A stretch of 64,000 nt of DNA from Agmasoma carcini (nom. nud.) (taxonomy: Eukaryota; Microsporidia; Thelohaniidae): NCBI GenBank assembly GCA_029232285.1, contig JAOXFI010000006.1:90849-154848 (forward strand). The letters run 5' to 3'. The translations under genes and the position numbers were made by a program. The notes under the pieces were generated by a model. That model saw only the letters and a program-made list of their open reading frames with translations. It searched no databases and was not told where the DNA came from. Each line of letters opens with the position of its first letter. Position 1 is the stretch's first letter. Shown piece after piece: positions 30,740 through 40,439 of the stretch.

Positions 30740-31400
30740 ATTGATGTTATTAGGTTACTAATATGACTTAATACAGCTTTTAATTGACACTACTGCGCTA
30801 AGAATGCAAATTATCTCGTTTTTAAAAAATATAACAAAAGCATCAACAAATTTAGGTTTAGGTCCTTAACTATCAATTGCACAAATTATAAGAAATGTTT
30901 TTATTTGGAATATATTTTTTTTCAATTATTTTAATATAACTTGAACTAAAACAATAAATCATTGGATAAATGGTATTAAAAACCCCATAAATCTAATTCT
31001 GTTTAAATAAGTTAAGTGGGTTTATTCTAGTATTAGGATGAGAAGGAATAATATATCAGGTTTATGAAAGCTAATGAGGAATTCATAAGGAAATAATATC
31101 TAGATTTTTGTAATTGTGGATACATTATTTAAGACCATCTTGGATTTACCTAGAATACATGTTACAGTGCATTTCGTATAATAGAGAGACTGGTCAACGG
31201 TACAATAATTTATTCAATCAGTAAAGATCTTATCTTAGAATAAGTGAAAACTTGTGTTTGGTTCATAAATCAATAAATTATTTCCTTCATTTTGTTGATC
31301 CAAATATTATTTTTTCTTACCCAAAACTTTGAATGTTATCTTGTGAAATAATGTACAAAGATAACATTATAAGAAGAATTTTTGATAACTTTGGTTTTGA
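30740..31400 (+). pseudogene. ISXO2-like transposase remnant
   Basis: It aligns along its length with the relic at 1625-2312. An N-terminal 'LLIDTTALRMQ' (near 30778) parallels 'FLIDIGALRKQ', GTACAATAATTTATTC parallels the 'GTII' block, and 'FVDPNI' (near 31290) with 'LTQNFECYL' (near 31318) parallels the FVDPNT and Glu blocks. It is heavily frameshifted, with the Glu block altered. Confidence 0.55.
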
Positions 31401-31509
31401 TCCACTTATTTAATAACCATCTTGTCTATATTAAGGATAATCACTGTTGTTTATATAAAATGTTATAACTTGAAAATATATAAAATAAAAAACAAATTAT
31501 TATTATATA

Positions 31510-31695
31510 AAGGATCATCGGCTTGAGGGTTGTTAACGTTATCTAACGTATATACCACAAGAACTAAACTTGGTTCACCTCGAAAAACATAAAAATTTTA
31601 CATTGGTGTAAATTTATTCTTGATCTCTAAGTATAATATATCGTGTACCTTACCAGGTAACAAGGGTAATTCCCAGTGCCCTTGTTATTACCCTC
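31510..31695 (-). repeat. Dispersed repeat B, copy 2
   Basis: The minus strand repeats the sequence at 19440-19580 ('NFYVFRGEPSLVLVVY' reading). A further GC-richer part (31640-31690) holds the partly self-complementary AACAAGGGTAATTCCC and CCCTTGTTATTACCC strings. Confidence 0.5.
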
Positions 31696-31838
31696 AAACC
31701 GGATCATCACTACTTATATATAATATTATGTCTTAACATTAAGTATAACAATTGATTCAATATTTTATACATTGACAACTACAAAATAAATGAAAAATTA
31801 TCAAAAAAGTCTTTATTTTCTATATTTCAAAATATTAA

Positions 31839-32810
31839 CTATAAGAAATTAAGTGGGTTGTATTTATGAAAGGTTTTTCCATATCCATCCTTTTTCTTTT
31901 CAATAAAATCAGATGTAAAGAGTGTGGAAAGTGAAGGACATTTGCTATAATCAATGTCTCCTTTAATGTTAGGCTTGATAGGCGGCTCAACAGCCTTATT
32001 CTCTAATTTATTCCAATCAACACCTCTAAAAAAGGCATGCTCTCTAATTCTTTTATCAATTTCATCAATAGATAATTTCATATTCGACATACTTAGAAGA
32101 AACCTAATAATATCAATGGAAAGCTCATCCATAGACTCAGGAAATTCGATATTTATTCTATACATATCATACATTGTTCTATCAAGACTTTCACTACCAA
32201 ATGGAGTGTATCCGCACAACATACGATATATTATAATACCTAAAGACCATAAATCTCCGTATCTGGTAAAATCGTGCTTTTTTATATAATCAAGTGATGC
32301 ATATTCAATATTTTCTTCTATTTCGGTATCTGTGATGTTCAAACAATTACAAAATTCAAAATCTAATTTTATATGACCATCCTCTCCAATATAAATATTC
32401 TCGGGTGATGGAAATGCATGTACTTGATTCTTTCTATGTAGATAATTTAAACAAAGATAAATTTCAGCTGAATAAAATTTGACAAAATTGACATCAAGTT
32501 TTTTTGGAAAGATTTTGCTTTTGAGAGGTTTAATTGGAGCATATTCGGTTACGTAGAAGAGTGTATCGAAGTCTTGGAAGGCGTGTATTTGATTTATGAG
32601 GAAGACATGACGTATTTTTGATCTTATTTTAAGTTCGTTAAAAACGACGTCTTCATCATTAGAATTTTGTACGATGTGTCTCTTTGGCATAGCTCTTAAT
32701 TTAAATTTTGGCTTAGTATCGAGTATTGAGTCCACACATATGAGATATTCTTGATAAAACGATTCATTTCTGAGGAGTCTAACACATTTTATATCTTTTT
32801 TGTCAAACAT
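31839..32810 (-). CDS. AGC-family (PKA-like) pseudokinase
   Basis: The protein is 323 aa and collinear with the PKA catalytic subunit, including the C-tail (HAFFRGVDWNKLENKAVEPP, about 258-277, and YGKTFHKY near 310-317). Key catalytic residues are lost. No glycine loop is visible (residues 10-27), the ATP-binding Lys position reads Ala (LRAMPKR, near 40), the HRD loop reads HAFPSPEN (131-138) with Phe for the catalytic Asp and Ser for the Lys, DFG reads DFE (150-152), and APE is absent (EYASLDYI). Structural residues remain: Glu59 of helix C, the PEN turn, and DLWSLGIIIYRML (186-198). An active kinase is therefore unlikely, and a scaffold or decoy role in cAMP-type signalling is inference. 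The frame is clean, so it is under constraint. Confidence 0.8.
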   Translation of the reverse strand: MFDKKDIKCVRLLRNESFYQEYLICVDSILDTKPKFKLRAMPKRHIVQNSNDEDVVFNELKIRSKIRHVFLINQIHAFQDFDTLFYVTEYAPIKPLKSKIFPKKLDVNFVKFYSAEIYLCLNYLHRKNQVHAFPSPENIYIGEDGHIKLDFEFCNCLNITDTEIEENIEYASLDYIKKHDFTRYGDLWSLGIIIYRMLCGYTPFGSESLDRTMYDMYRINIEFPESMDELSIDIIRFLLSMSNMKLSIDEIDKRIREHAFFRGVDWNKLENKAVEPPIKPNIKGDIDYSKCPSLSTLFTSDFIEKKKDGYGKTFHKYNPLNFL

Positions 32811-32869
32811 TTATTTCGATGGAACATAAAAATTTTGAAAATCTTCAGCATGGAGAAAGGAGAGTATAT
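32811..32869. other. 5' flank of the pseudokinase gene
   Basis: Short spacer leading into a tandem repeat. No AT box of the usual kind abuts the ATG. Confidence 0.35.
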
Positions 32870-33076
32870 GAAGTGATATAGTTGAAAATATTTAAGTGAT
32901 ATAGTTGAAAATGAGTATGTTTGATGTATTATAGTTGAAAATGTGTATATTTGATGTATTATAGTTGAAAATGTGTATATTTGACATGTGATATAGTTGA
33001 AAATGAGAATGTTTGATGTATTATAGTTGAAAATGAGTAAGTGTTTGATATATGATGTGTTATAATTGAAAATGAT
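32870..33076. repeat. ~32-bp tandem repeat upstream of the pseudokinase
   Basis: Variants of ATAGTTGAAAATGTGTATAT followed by TTGATGTATT occur six to seven times with small length changes. The array begins about 60 bp upstream of the pseudokinase ATG. Confidence 0.85.
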
Positions 33077-33834
33077 GTTTAATTATTTTAAAAAATTACA
33101 GTGACAGAATAATTAGATTAAATAAATAATATTTTAGTAAAATGATTGAATTTATTATTAAAACAATATAAAAAGTTTGAAAACGGAAATAATTTATAAA
33201 TAAATTAAGCTTAGAACAATAATTACGAGATTTATAATTATTAAGCCTGTGATCTAATACATAAAATCGTACATTATAATCAAAATATATAAATATATCA
33301 AATAAGAAGCATATTTCATGTTAAGTTATGTGTTTGTACTTGATTTACATCTTTGTATGTTATAATAATTGAATATCTGAAATATATCAAATATTTTTTT
33401 GTTTGTTATTAATATTTGAAAAATAATATTTTCAATAAAAAAGTTTATGTATTTCATCATTTATATATTTCATAACAGATAAGAATTTTAAAATAAGTAA
33501 ATAATGTTTTTTTCTATTTTAAAACCATAAACTTGTAAATATTTTTACTATCTCAGTAAATACTACAAAATTGGTATTTTTTAGTTCCTTTCACATATTT
33601 TATTTGTAAAAATATAAATCAAATCTACAATTGAAGTTGTATTTTATGGTATTCCCTTAAAATTATTTTTAAATTGGTTAAGTTCATTGTTTTTAGATGT
33701 TAAACACTTAATAATGAAAATGTACTTTATTTTATATTAGATGATGCTTTATTAAACCATAAGCTTTTCTTTTAAGATTGTAATTACCAGTAAAACCCAA
33801 TTTCATATATTTTAAATGCTTAACTGCGATGAGT
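33077..33834. other. AT-rich intergenic sequence
   Basis: No gene or clear repeat seen. Confidence 0.45.
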
Positions 33835-34240
33835 CCAGGCTTCACGTGGTGCAGAGTGATAATGTTGGGAACAACGACTATCAGAGTATGTGAAGGCTAA
33901 AGCATGGCCATGTGGGATATGGATAACCTGGTTTGCGGTCGATAGACAGACACCCCTTCTCCATTGGCAGGGAAATGTCACTTCGGGATCTCAAAGATAT
34001 AAGCTGGTTAGTGTTCGTAATAGCTTAAAGCCCAGCTACAATATAGTATGATGTCTTTAAAGTCTTACTGTCACCATGGCAATCATGTTTTTCTACTGCC
34101 TTTTACCAAAGCACGAATAGTGTATGATCAATAATATCTGTTTTAGTCTCTTTTATATTTTATTACTGTTGATTGATTTAGTAGTTTTTATTTGCTGGTT
34201 CGGCTTTTCCCTTATGGTAAGCTTATTGATAATTAAGATT
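33835..34240 (+). repeat. Dispersed repeat A, best preserved copy (~400 bp)
   Basis: A GC-richer island with blocks GTTGGGAACAACGACTATCA, AACCTGGTTTGCGGTCGATA, CAGACACCCCTTCTCC, GCTGGTTAGTGTTCG, AGCTACAATATAGTATGATG and, at the end, GCTGGTTCGGCTTTTCCC. Diverged copies lie at 56270-56575 and 58725-58880 (same strand) and 30295-30490 (reverse). No long frame exists. The final GGTTCG block, also in the 56-kb copy as GGTTCGATCTTTTC, resembles a polymerase III B box. It may be a SINE-like or other non-autonomous element. Confidence 0.6.
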
Positions 34241-34370
34241 CTTTGTAGAAAATGAGCGGAGAAGTTTCCAATCGATATACCTTATGTCTGATCAAGGATA
34301 TTGTACAATAAACTTTTATAAAATATTATCATTTCTTATATATGTTTAAATAAGCGCATTTAATGTATAT

Positions 34371-36305
34371 TTATTCATCACTAATACCTTCTACTTCCAA
34401 TAATAAAGAATTGAAGTCTAAAATATCCTTAAAAAGGTTGTCCTCGTTAAACGTCCTTTTAAGAACTTCTTTTATATTTTCATAAGCGTTAATACCAGGT
34501 TTAACAATAAAAAACTCAATTTTTAGATAATTAACTTGAAGTGATTGATCTTTAAGATTATGTTGTGGCTTGTCTTGTGATACAATCAGAGCATAATTAT
34601 AATCATTAACAATATATTTTAAGCCTTTCTCTACTTCATTAGATGAAGGCACATCATCAATCAAATAAATAATATTATTATTTATTTTTTCAATATTGGT
34701 TGGTATTTCATACAATATTGAATTAAAAGTTCTACATAAGGCAAAATCTGCTGGTATTGGACAACCAATTTGAAATAATATTATGGAATGAGCAAGTGTT
34801 CTCAAATATGTTGTTTTTCCTGAACGATGAGGGCCTGTTAATATTGTTAGAGGAACTCTTTGACTCATGTAGACATTATTTGGTGTTGAACGTGGTACTA
34901 AAAGGGGGTACATGTTCTTTAAAGCTATTTTATCTGAAGCTTTAGGTATTGTAGTTAGATTTTGTGATGAAAACATACAAAAGCTAACACACATATCAAT
35001 AATGCCTATGATATGAGCTACATCATTCAATAATAAAATTTCTTTTTTTACTAAACTTAATCTTTTGGTACAAATCCTACCAGCAATGTCTATAATTTGT
35101 TTGTATGTTTCTGTTAATTTGCTATTAGCATTCATTAAGTTTTTGGTTGTGTAAATTTTATTGTTTCCAACGGTTGAAAGCAGGTAGGGTGTGTCAGATG
35201 AGAGCGAGTGATCATTTGTGTTTGATGTGGGTGTTTTGATGGTATCAGCCAACTCGTCTTCTTTTTTGACTAAGCAAACACCATATTTCTTGTCTTGTTT
35301 CTCTTCATACTTACGATAGTGTGAGCAGAGGTAATCGCGATCATGTATATTCTCTCCATGTGCCTTTATTGCTAATTTTAGATAAGTTTCATCACTTATT
35401 ATGTAATTTGCTATATTTTTATCATTCTCTTCTGGGTTGTCTAAAATATACTCAATATTTAATATATCAGTTATTGCATTTTCTATTTTGATAAAAATAT
35501 CATCACTTAAAGCTAGCATCAAATCTCTTAATATTTTAGAGGTGAATTCATTTTTCTTAAAGAATTCTTGAATTTTTGTTTTAGCAATACCTAAAAGAAA
35601 CAAATTTTTAACTATTAAAATAGCTTTCCTAAATATATTAATTGTATGTTCATCTTCAAAGGGAAAGTTCATCATTTCTTCAATATCTGGGATGGTTGAT
35701 AAAATATTTTTAAGTTCTTTATATGAATTTCTATATGAAAGTTCTACCTGTAGGTGATATCTGTCTAATATTTTAAATTGGTCTACTAGAGGATGTAAAA
35801 GACTTACTCGTAACGTTTTTTCACCCATTTTAGTTGATGTATGATTTAAAGTAGCAAATAATGATCTTTTATCTTTATATGGTTGTATTTGTAAGAAATC
35901 TATTGCTTTCTTATCAATTGTCATAATTTTGGGGTGTGGTTTTTGTACAAACTTAAGTTTACCATCAGTTCTATTTTTCTTCAATAACGAAAATAAACCA
36001 TTTAAGGCTACTTCAGTAAAAGCACTTATATCATCTTTGATAGGTACAGCTTTCATAAGCCTTTTCTTTTCTAAAGGTATATAAGTTATTGTATATCTTT
36101 CAGCTAGCATTAAAATAGGCTCAAGGTCAGGAGCCACACCAATTTTAGTAATTTTATTTTCTAAAATATATTCTATTAAGTGTAGAAAAGAATAATTATC
36201 ATTGAATTCAGTATAGAAAATTGTATTAACATCTTGTTTATAGAATGCTATTGATATATTATGTATTATTCCTCTTGAGATTGCACAGCATCCAGTAATT
36301 TCCAT
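34371..36305 (-). CDS. MSH4: MutS homologue, MSH4 type
   Basis: The protein is 644 aa. It lacks the mismatch-binding domain I, as MSH4 and MSH5 do, and begins directly with the connector domain. 'KRSLFATLNHTSTKMGEKTL' then 'RVSLLHPLVD' (about 146-175) matches the MSH4 block 'LFGVLN.T.T..G.R.LR..IL.PL.D'. The ATPase has Walker A GPHRSGKT (491-498) followed by YLRTLAHSIILFQIGCPIPA, but Walker B ends IIYLIDD (Glu replaced by Asp) and the usual 'ELGRGT' segment is DVPSSNEV. MSH4 with MSH5 stabilises crossover intermediates in meiosis, so its presence suggests a sexual cycle. MSH5 is the main alternative. The C-terminal dimer region is shortened. Confidence 0.75.
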   Translation of the reverse strand: MEITGCCAISRGIIHNISIAFYKQDVNTIFYTEFNDNYSFLHLIEYILENKITKIGVAPDLEPILMLAERYTITYIPLEKKRLMKAVPIKDDISAFTEVALNGLFSLLKKNRTDGKLKFVQKPHPKIMTIDKKAIDFLQIQPYKDKRSLFATLNHTSTKMGEKTLRVSLLHPLVDQFKILDRYHLQVELSYRNSYKELKNILSTIPDIEEMMNFPFEDEHTINIFRKAILIVKNLFLLGIAKTKIQEFFKKNEFTSKILRDLMLALSDDIFIKIENAITDILNIEYILDNPEENDKNIANYIISDETYLKLAIKAHGENIHDRDYLCSHYRKYEEKQDKKYGVCLVKKEDELADTIKTPTSNTNDHSLSSDTPYLLSTVGNNKIYTTKNLMNANSKLTETYKQIIDIAGRICTKRLSLVKKEILLLNDVAHIIGIIDMCVSFCMFSSQNLTTIPKASDKIALKNMYPLLVPRSTPNNVYMSQRVPLTILTGPHRSGKTTYLRTLAHSIILFQIGCPIPADFALCRTFNSILYEIPTNIEKINNNIIYLIDDVPSSNEVEKGLKYIVNDYNYALIVSQDKPQHNLKDQSLQVNYLKIEFFIVKPGINAYENIKEVLKRTFNEDNLFKDILDFNSLLLEVEGISDE

Positions 36306-37040
36306 AATTTATGCATTTTTTATTTTTTTTATATACATAATTTTATATATTAAAATATACAAAATATTTAAATTTATTGATTAAAAATAGGTGTTATATG
36401 TATAATTATCATAAATTGTATTTTTATTGTAGAATCAACAGTTGTTTTATATAAATTTAACATATAAACCTTATAAATATAATGGGTTCAATTCAAAATA
36501 TAAAATATCTGGTCTTTTGACTCTGATGTGTGAAACCAAGATATATTATTAATGTAACACAAAAAGAAACATATCAAATATTGATTTATTAGATCATATA
36601 TTAATATTTAAGTATATGATTTATTATAGTATATAACTATAGTGTATCTACAATTAAAGATTCAATATCACATAGATTTACTCATTTTAAAATCTAAAAG
36701 TTTATTATTTTATATTTATTGGCTTAAACGAGATTCGAACTCTCTATCTTGAATAGAAATCAGGATAACTAACTTTTTTGAACAAAAAATTTAATCAATT
36801 TTCGTAGTTATAATAATTGGCTTAATGTAATATAATGTATTTATTATTCAATAAAAAAAGATAACAACACAAACCCATAATTGTTAATACAGATAGCCAT
36901 TTTAATTTTTTAAATATTATGCTATACCTTCAATATATCTCAAATAAGAATAACAACAACTTTTCATATAGTAAAAACATCTTTAAATTAAATATATAAC
37001 TTCATTTTATCATTTTTTTTTATTAAAGCCTACTTACTAT
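36306..37040. other. Intergenic region between MSH4 and UTP10
   Basis: Divergent promoters of MSH4 and UTP10. A tRNA-like fragment at about 36718-36775 (minus) has a perfect B-box-like GTTCGAATC but no acceptor partner and is probably not functional. The remainder is AT-rich. Confidence 0.45.
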
Positions 37041-37070
37041 AAAAATTTTACTAAAAAAAATTTTCAAGCC
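37041..37070 (+). promoter_or_regulatory. Double AT box before the UTP10 start
   Basis: AAAAATTTTAC and AAAAAAAATTTTC, followed by AAGCC, end at the ATG at 37071. Confidence 0.55.
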
Positions 37071-40043
37071 ATGCTGAAATCTCAATTAGAAAATATAAAA
37101 AAGACTTCAAAAACTCTTATTCAGACCAATAAATCAAAAATTAGATTCCAAATGCTTGAAGAATATGATATTGAAACAATATTAGAATATATAGAATGTA
37201 ATTTTGATGATTTATCAGCATATATCAACACAAAATCAATAAGCTTTGATAGAAGTTCTCTAAGTCTAAATGAAGAGAAGAAATTCAATAGAAAGTTCGC
37301 AGTCTTTTTAAAAAATATTATAAAATATTTAGATTTCGAAAATTCTGAATTTATTTTGGAATTCCTTCTCCGTACTTACAACATAGACTCATCTAATCCT
37401 AAAGAGCTTTTATATTTGCTTTTACCCTTCAAAAAGTTCAATAATCAACTTAACACCCTGTCCAAAGTGCACGAGTTTCCATTTTGCTACAAGAACTATT
37501 CAATCTCACATTTTTCACAGTCATTTTATAAAAATATGAATTATTTAAAATTTGTATTTGACTATTGTAGAAATATTGATTTTATTTATGATTTTACCAA
37601 AACACTGCTTTTAGAGCTATGTGAGAAGGTGAAATGCTCAAATAGTGATTTTTTGAATGAATTCTATGAAATAATCAAGATTTTATGTGATAAAGACAGT
37701 GGAGAGCTTGCTAAGCAAATAGTTTTGATATTAAAGGATTATATTGATGATAATATCGATAATTTTGAAAAATTGATGCTGTCTAAGGGTATTAAGTTAT
37801 ATGAAGAAAAATGTGATAAATTGGATATAAAAGAGCAAAATAACAATGAAACGGTTGATAAATTTGATATTAATGCGTTCCTAGCAAAATTAGAGTCAAC
37901 GACATCATCATTATATGAATTATATGCTTTAAGTCAAGGAAAGCAGCAAATTATTGAATATTTTAAGGACAAGAATCAAATCATAGAATTAGTAGATTCT
38001 GAGAATCAACAATACATTTTTAAAATAGTATCAACTGATAAATATGAATCTATTTTATCTAAAACATTATCTTTACACAATTTTAGTCCAGAAAAGTTAC
38101 CTTCTGGCTTGAACTCACACGTAAATTTAATTGATTTTGTTCAATCCAACTTATTAAAGGAAAATACAAATATTTTTATTAATAATTTGACTGAAATGGC
38201 TAGATTCTTTAATATTGATATTAATCATTTGATAGCTGATAGATCAAAGGAAGTGTATATCAATCACATGATAATGACAGATTATGTTGATAATATTGAA
38301 TTCATAATAAAGCACATACCACAATATCACTCATTATTATCACTTAGTCAAAATTATTTGATAAATTACCAAAGGAAAAACAAAAATAGTTCAAAATTAA
38401 TTATTGATTATATAAAGGTTATGGACAGTCACTCTAGGTTGGGTTATATACCAAGGTTGGTATTAGAGAACATAAAAGAGTTGACAGATGATATAGTTTT
38501 CAATTTTTTCAATTCTTCTTTAATTATAATTAATGATATTGTTGAATGTGAATGTGATTTTGGTATTTATAAACAATTATTTGATCATCTGATTGATAGA
38601 AAAATTGATTTTATAGAGTTGGTTTATCGTTATAAACACTTTGATTTGGTATTTTCAATAGGTAATAAGTATTCAATGAGTTTAATATTGATTGATCATA
38701 ATAATTTATATGATTTTATTTCAGAGTTTGGAAATAAATTTAATCAAGAAGCTCAGATATTGATTGTTAAGTTTATATTAACAATAGAACATATGACAGC
38801 ACTTCTTCCTATGTTTGGGAACATACTCATGTACTTTAAAGGTAGCTCAGAGTGGTATAAAGTTAAGCCGGTAGTTCTAGAAAATATCAATCAGTACACT
38901 AAGGATTATATTTTAAATAATTTTGATAAGGCCAATGATAAGGAAATATGTTGTAAAATGGCTGATATGGGCTTAATTACAATGGAAGACATTCTAAATA
39001 TTATGAAATATGAAGATTCTGCATATATTGTTGATTATTTCATAGACATTAATAGAGAAATTGAATATTTACCACACCTTAACATAATTATTCCATATTT
39101 GATCACTAACAAATGCTACTCAGTTGTGTATTTATTCATAAAATATAACAATATTGTCAATTGTGATAAAGTCTTAACAGATTTTTATGAAATTTCCAGT
39201 GTTCTACTACTTCTTGACCCAAGATACTCTCTTAAACATATTATAGAGTTTGTTGGTGATGATTATGATAAACTTTTGTGTATAAATCATTTAGAAAATC
39301 AAACTGCTTTATATGACTTGAAAAAAGTTGTATCAGCAGAAAAAGGAATGAATATAAAACAAGATATGATGTTGATAAATCTTCTAAACTTAATATTATA
39401 CTCTGCTAAGACTAAATCTAAAGTTATATTTAATGATACATGCTCCTTTTTAGTTAGAGCAGTAGATAAATGTGATTGTACAATTATTGAAAATTTGATT
39501 AATTTTGGGTTTAGATCACATTATAAAATGGAAATTATAGAGGAATTGATGGAAAATATCTATAAAACCAATATTGATCTATTGATTGAGTTGTTTAAGA
39601 GGTTTAGGAGACATATTTACTTATTTACAAAAGTATTTGATGCAATATTATATGAAATAGTAAATAAGAACCATGACGAGCATTATTTCATAATATTGGA
39701 TCAAATTCTATCAACCACAAGTGAGTATGAATTTATAAAAATGAACTATATCAGATTACTTGATTCATTATATCTTAATAAAGACGAAAGGATTCCAAGA
39801 ACGATGGCTCTGATATGTAAGAAATATGGAGGACTTGAAAGTATTATAGTTAGGTTGTATAAGAGCTTAAATGAGAATGATTCAAATGTTTTATTTAATC
39901 TTAAGCTGATCTATGAAGTTAAAAGAATGGGGTGTGAACATGATTCAGATAATGAACTGTCAGAAATCATAAGTGTTCATTTAGATAACAAAAATTCTGA
40001 TGTTGCTTCTCTTGCTTTAAAGGTTTTCGAAATTATAAAATAA
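37071..40043 (+). CDS. UTP10: U3 snoRNP protein UTP10/HEATR1-like
   Basis: The protein is 990 aa, an all-helical HEAT-repeat protein without membrane segments. The N-terminus matches UTP10/HEATR1: 'MLKSQLENIKKTSK' as 'M.SL..QL..I', then 'FILEFLLRTYNIDSSNPKEL' and 'LYLLLPF' (about residues 101-127), the 'EWL.RR..IH..N...L+....PYH' block that opens the UTP10 solenoid. UTP10 belongs to the tUTP subcomplex that binds nascent pre-rRNA and starts small-subunit assembly in the nucleolus. It is about half the yeast length (1769 aa), mainly through loss of solenoid repeats. The C-terminus could not be matched by eye. Another HEAT protein is possible but less likely. Confidence 0.7.
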   Translation: MLKSQLENIKKTSKTLIQTNKSKIRFQMLEEYDIETILEYIECNFDDLSAYINTKSISFDRSSLSLNEEKKFNRKFAVFLKNIIKYLDFENSEFILEFLLRTYNIDSSNPKELLYLLLPFKKFNNQLNTLSKVHEFPFCYKNYSISHFSQSFYKNMNYLKFVFDYCRNIDFIYDFTKTLLLELCEKVKCSNSDFLNEFYEIIKILCDKDSGELAKQIVLILKDYIDDNIDNFEKLMLSKGIKLYEEKCDKLDIKEQNNNETVDKFDINAFLAKLESTTSSLYELYALSQGKQQIIEYFKDKNQIIELVDSENQQYIFKIVSTDKYESILSKTLSLHNFSPEKLPSGLNSHVNLIDFVQSNLLKENTNIFINNLTEMARFFNIDINHLIADRSKEVYINHMIMTDYVDNIEFIIKHIPQYHSLLSLSQNYLINYQRKNKNSSKLIIDYIKVMDSHSRLGYIPRLVLENIKELTDDIVFNFFNSSLIIINDIVECECDFGIYKQLFDHLIDRKIDFIELVYRYKHFDLVFSIGNKYSMSLILIDHNNLYDFISEFGNKFNQEAQILIVKFILTIEHMTALLPMFGNILMYFKGSSEWYKVKPVVLENINQYTKDYILNNFDKANDKEICCKMADMGLITMEDILNIMKYEDSAYIVDYFIDINREIEYLPHLNIIIPYLITNKCYSVVYLFIKYNNIVNCDKVLTDFYEISSVLLLLDPRYSLKHIIEFVGDDYDKLLCINHLENQTALYDLKKVVSAEKGMNIKQDMMLINLLNLILYSAKTKSKVIFNDTCSFLVRAVDKCDCTIIENLINFGFRSHYKMEIIEELMENIYKTNIDLLIELFKRFRRHIYLFTKVFDAILYEIVNKNHDEHYFIILDQILSTTSEYEFIKMNYIRLLDSLYLNKDERIPRTMALICKKYGGLESIIVRLYKSLNENDSNVLFNLKLIYEVKRMGCEHDSDNELSEIISVHLDNKNSDVASLALKVFEIIK

Positions 40044-40234
40044 AATTATAAAATTATAAAAGATATAATCATCAATTATAAAATATTTAGTATTTAGTTT
40101 GAAATAAATAAAATATTGTCAAAATACATACAATTTTTAAAAAGATTTAAATCACCGTGAGCCACACCCTTGATTTTTAATTTGAAATTATTTGGTTTAT
40201 TTTACAATGATTTGTGTGTCAATCATTATCAAGA
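40044..40234. other. AT-rich spacer after UTP10
   Basis: Nothing recognised. Confidence 0.4.
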
Positions 40235-40438
40235 TTAACAGTTAATGATCAAATTAGGTTTATAATTCTGCACTGAATCAGGTAAAATCTTTACATTTTC
40301 TCTGAAATTCCTGTGTATGATATTCAATAGTGTTGGTTTGGTTCTACCCGGGTCTAAAAGAAGCTTCACAAAATCTAAATACCTCTCTATTAGCTTGAGT
40401 AACTCTACTTGTGTGATATTTTTGCTTATAATGGACAT
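40235..40438 (-). CDS. Possible small LYR-like protein or end of a decayed gene, 67 aa
   Basis: The frame is clean and less AT-biased than its surroundings. VELLKLIERYLDFVKLL, then RTKPTLLNIIHRNFRENVKI, resembles the helix pattern of LYR proteins (L.LYR..LR ... R......I+.FR.N), a family that includes the Fe-S factor Isd11; however, the LYR triplet itself is IER here. It could equally be the C-terminal piece of the decayed sequence at 40440-41300 on the same strand. The start has no AT box. Confidence 0.35.
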   Translation of the reverse strand: MSIISKNITQVELLKLIERYLDFVKLLLDPGRTKPTLLNIIHRNFRENVKILPDSVQNYKPNLIINC

Positions 40439-40439
40439 T

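Noticed and set aside
4315..33076. CRISPR array
   Set aside because: Repeats are contiguous minisatellites without unique spacers, and the genome is eukaryotic.
36718..36775. tRNA-like sequence on the minus strand with GTTCGAATC
   Set aside because: The T stem is mismatched, no 5' acceptor strand pairs with the 3' end, and no anticodon arm can be formed.
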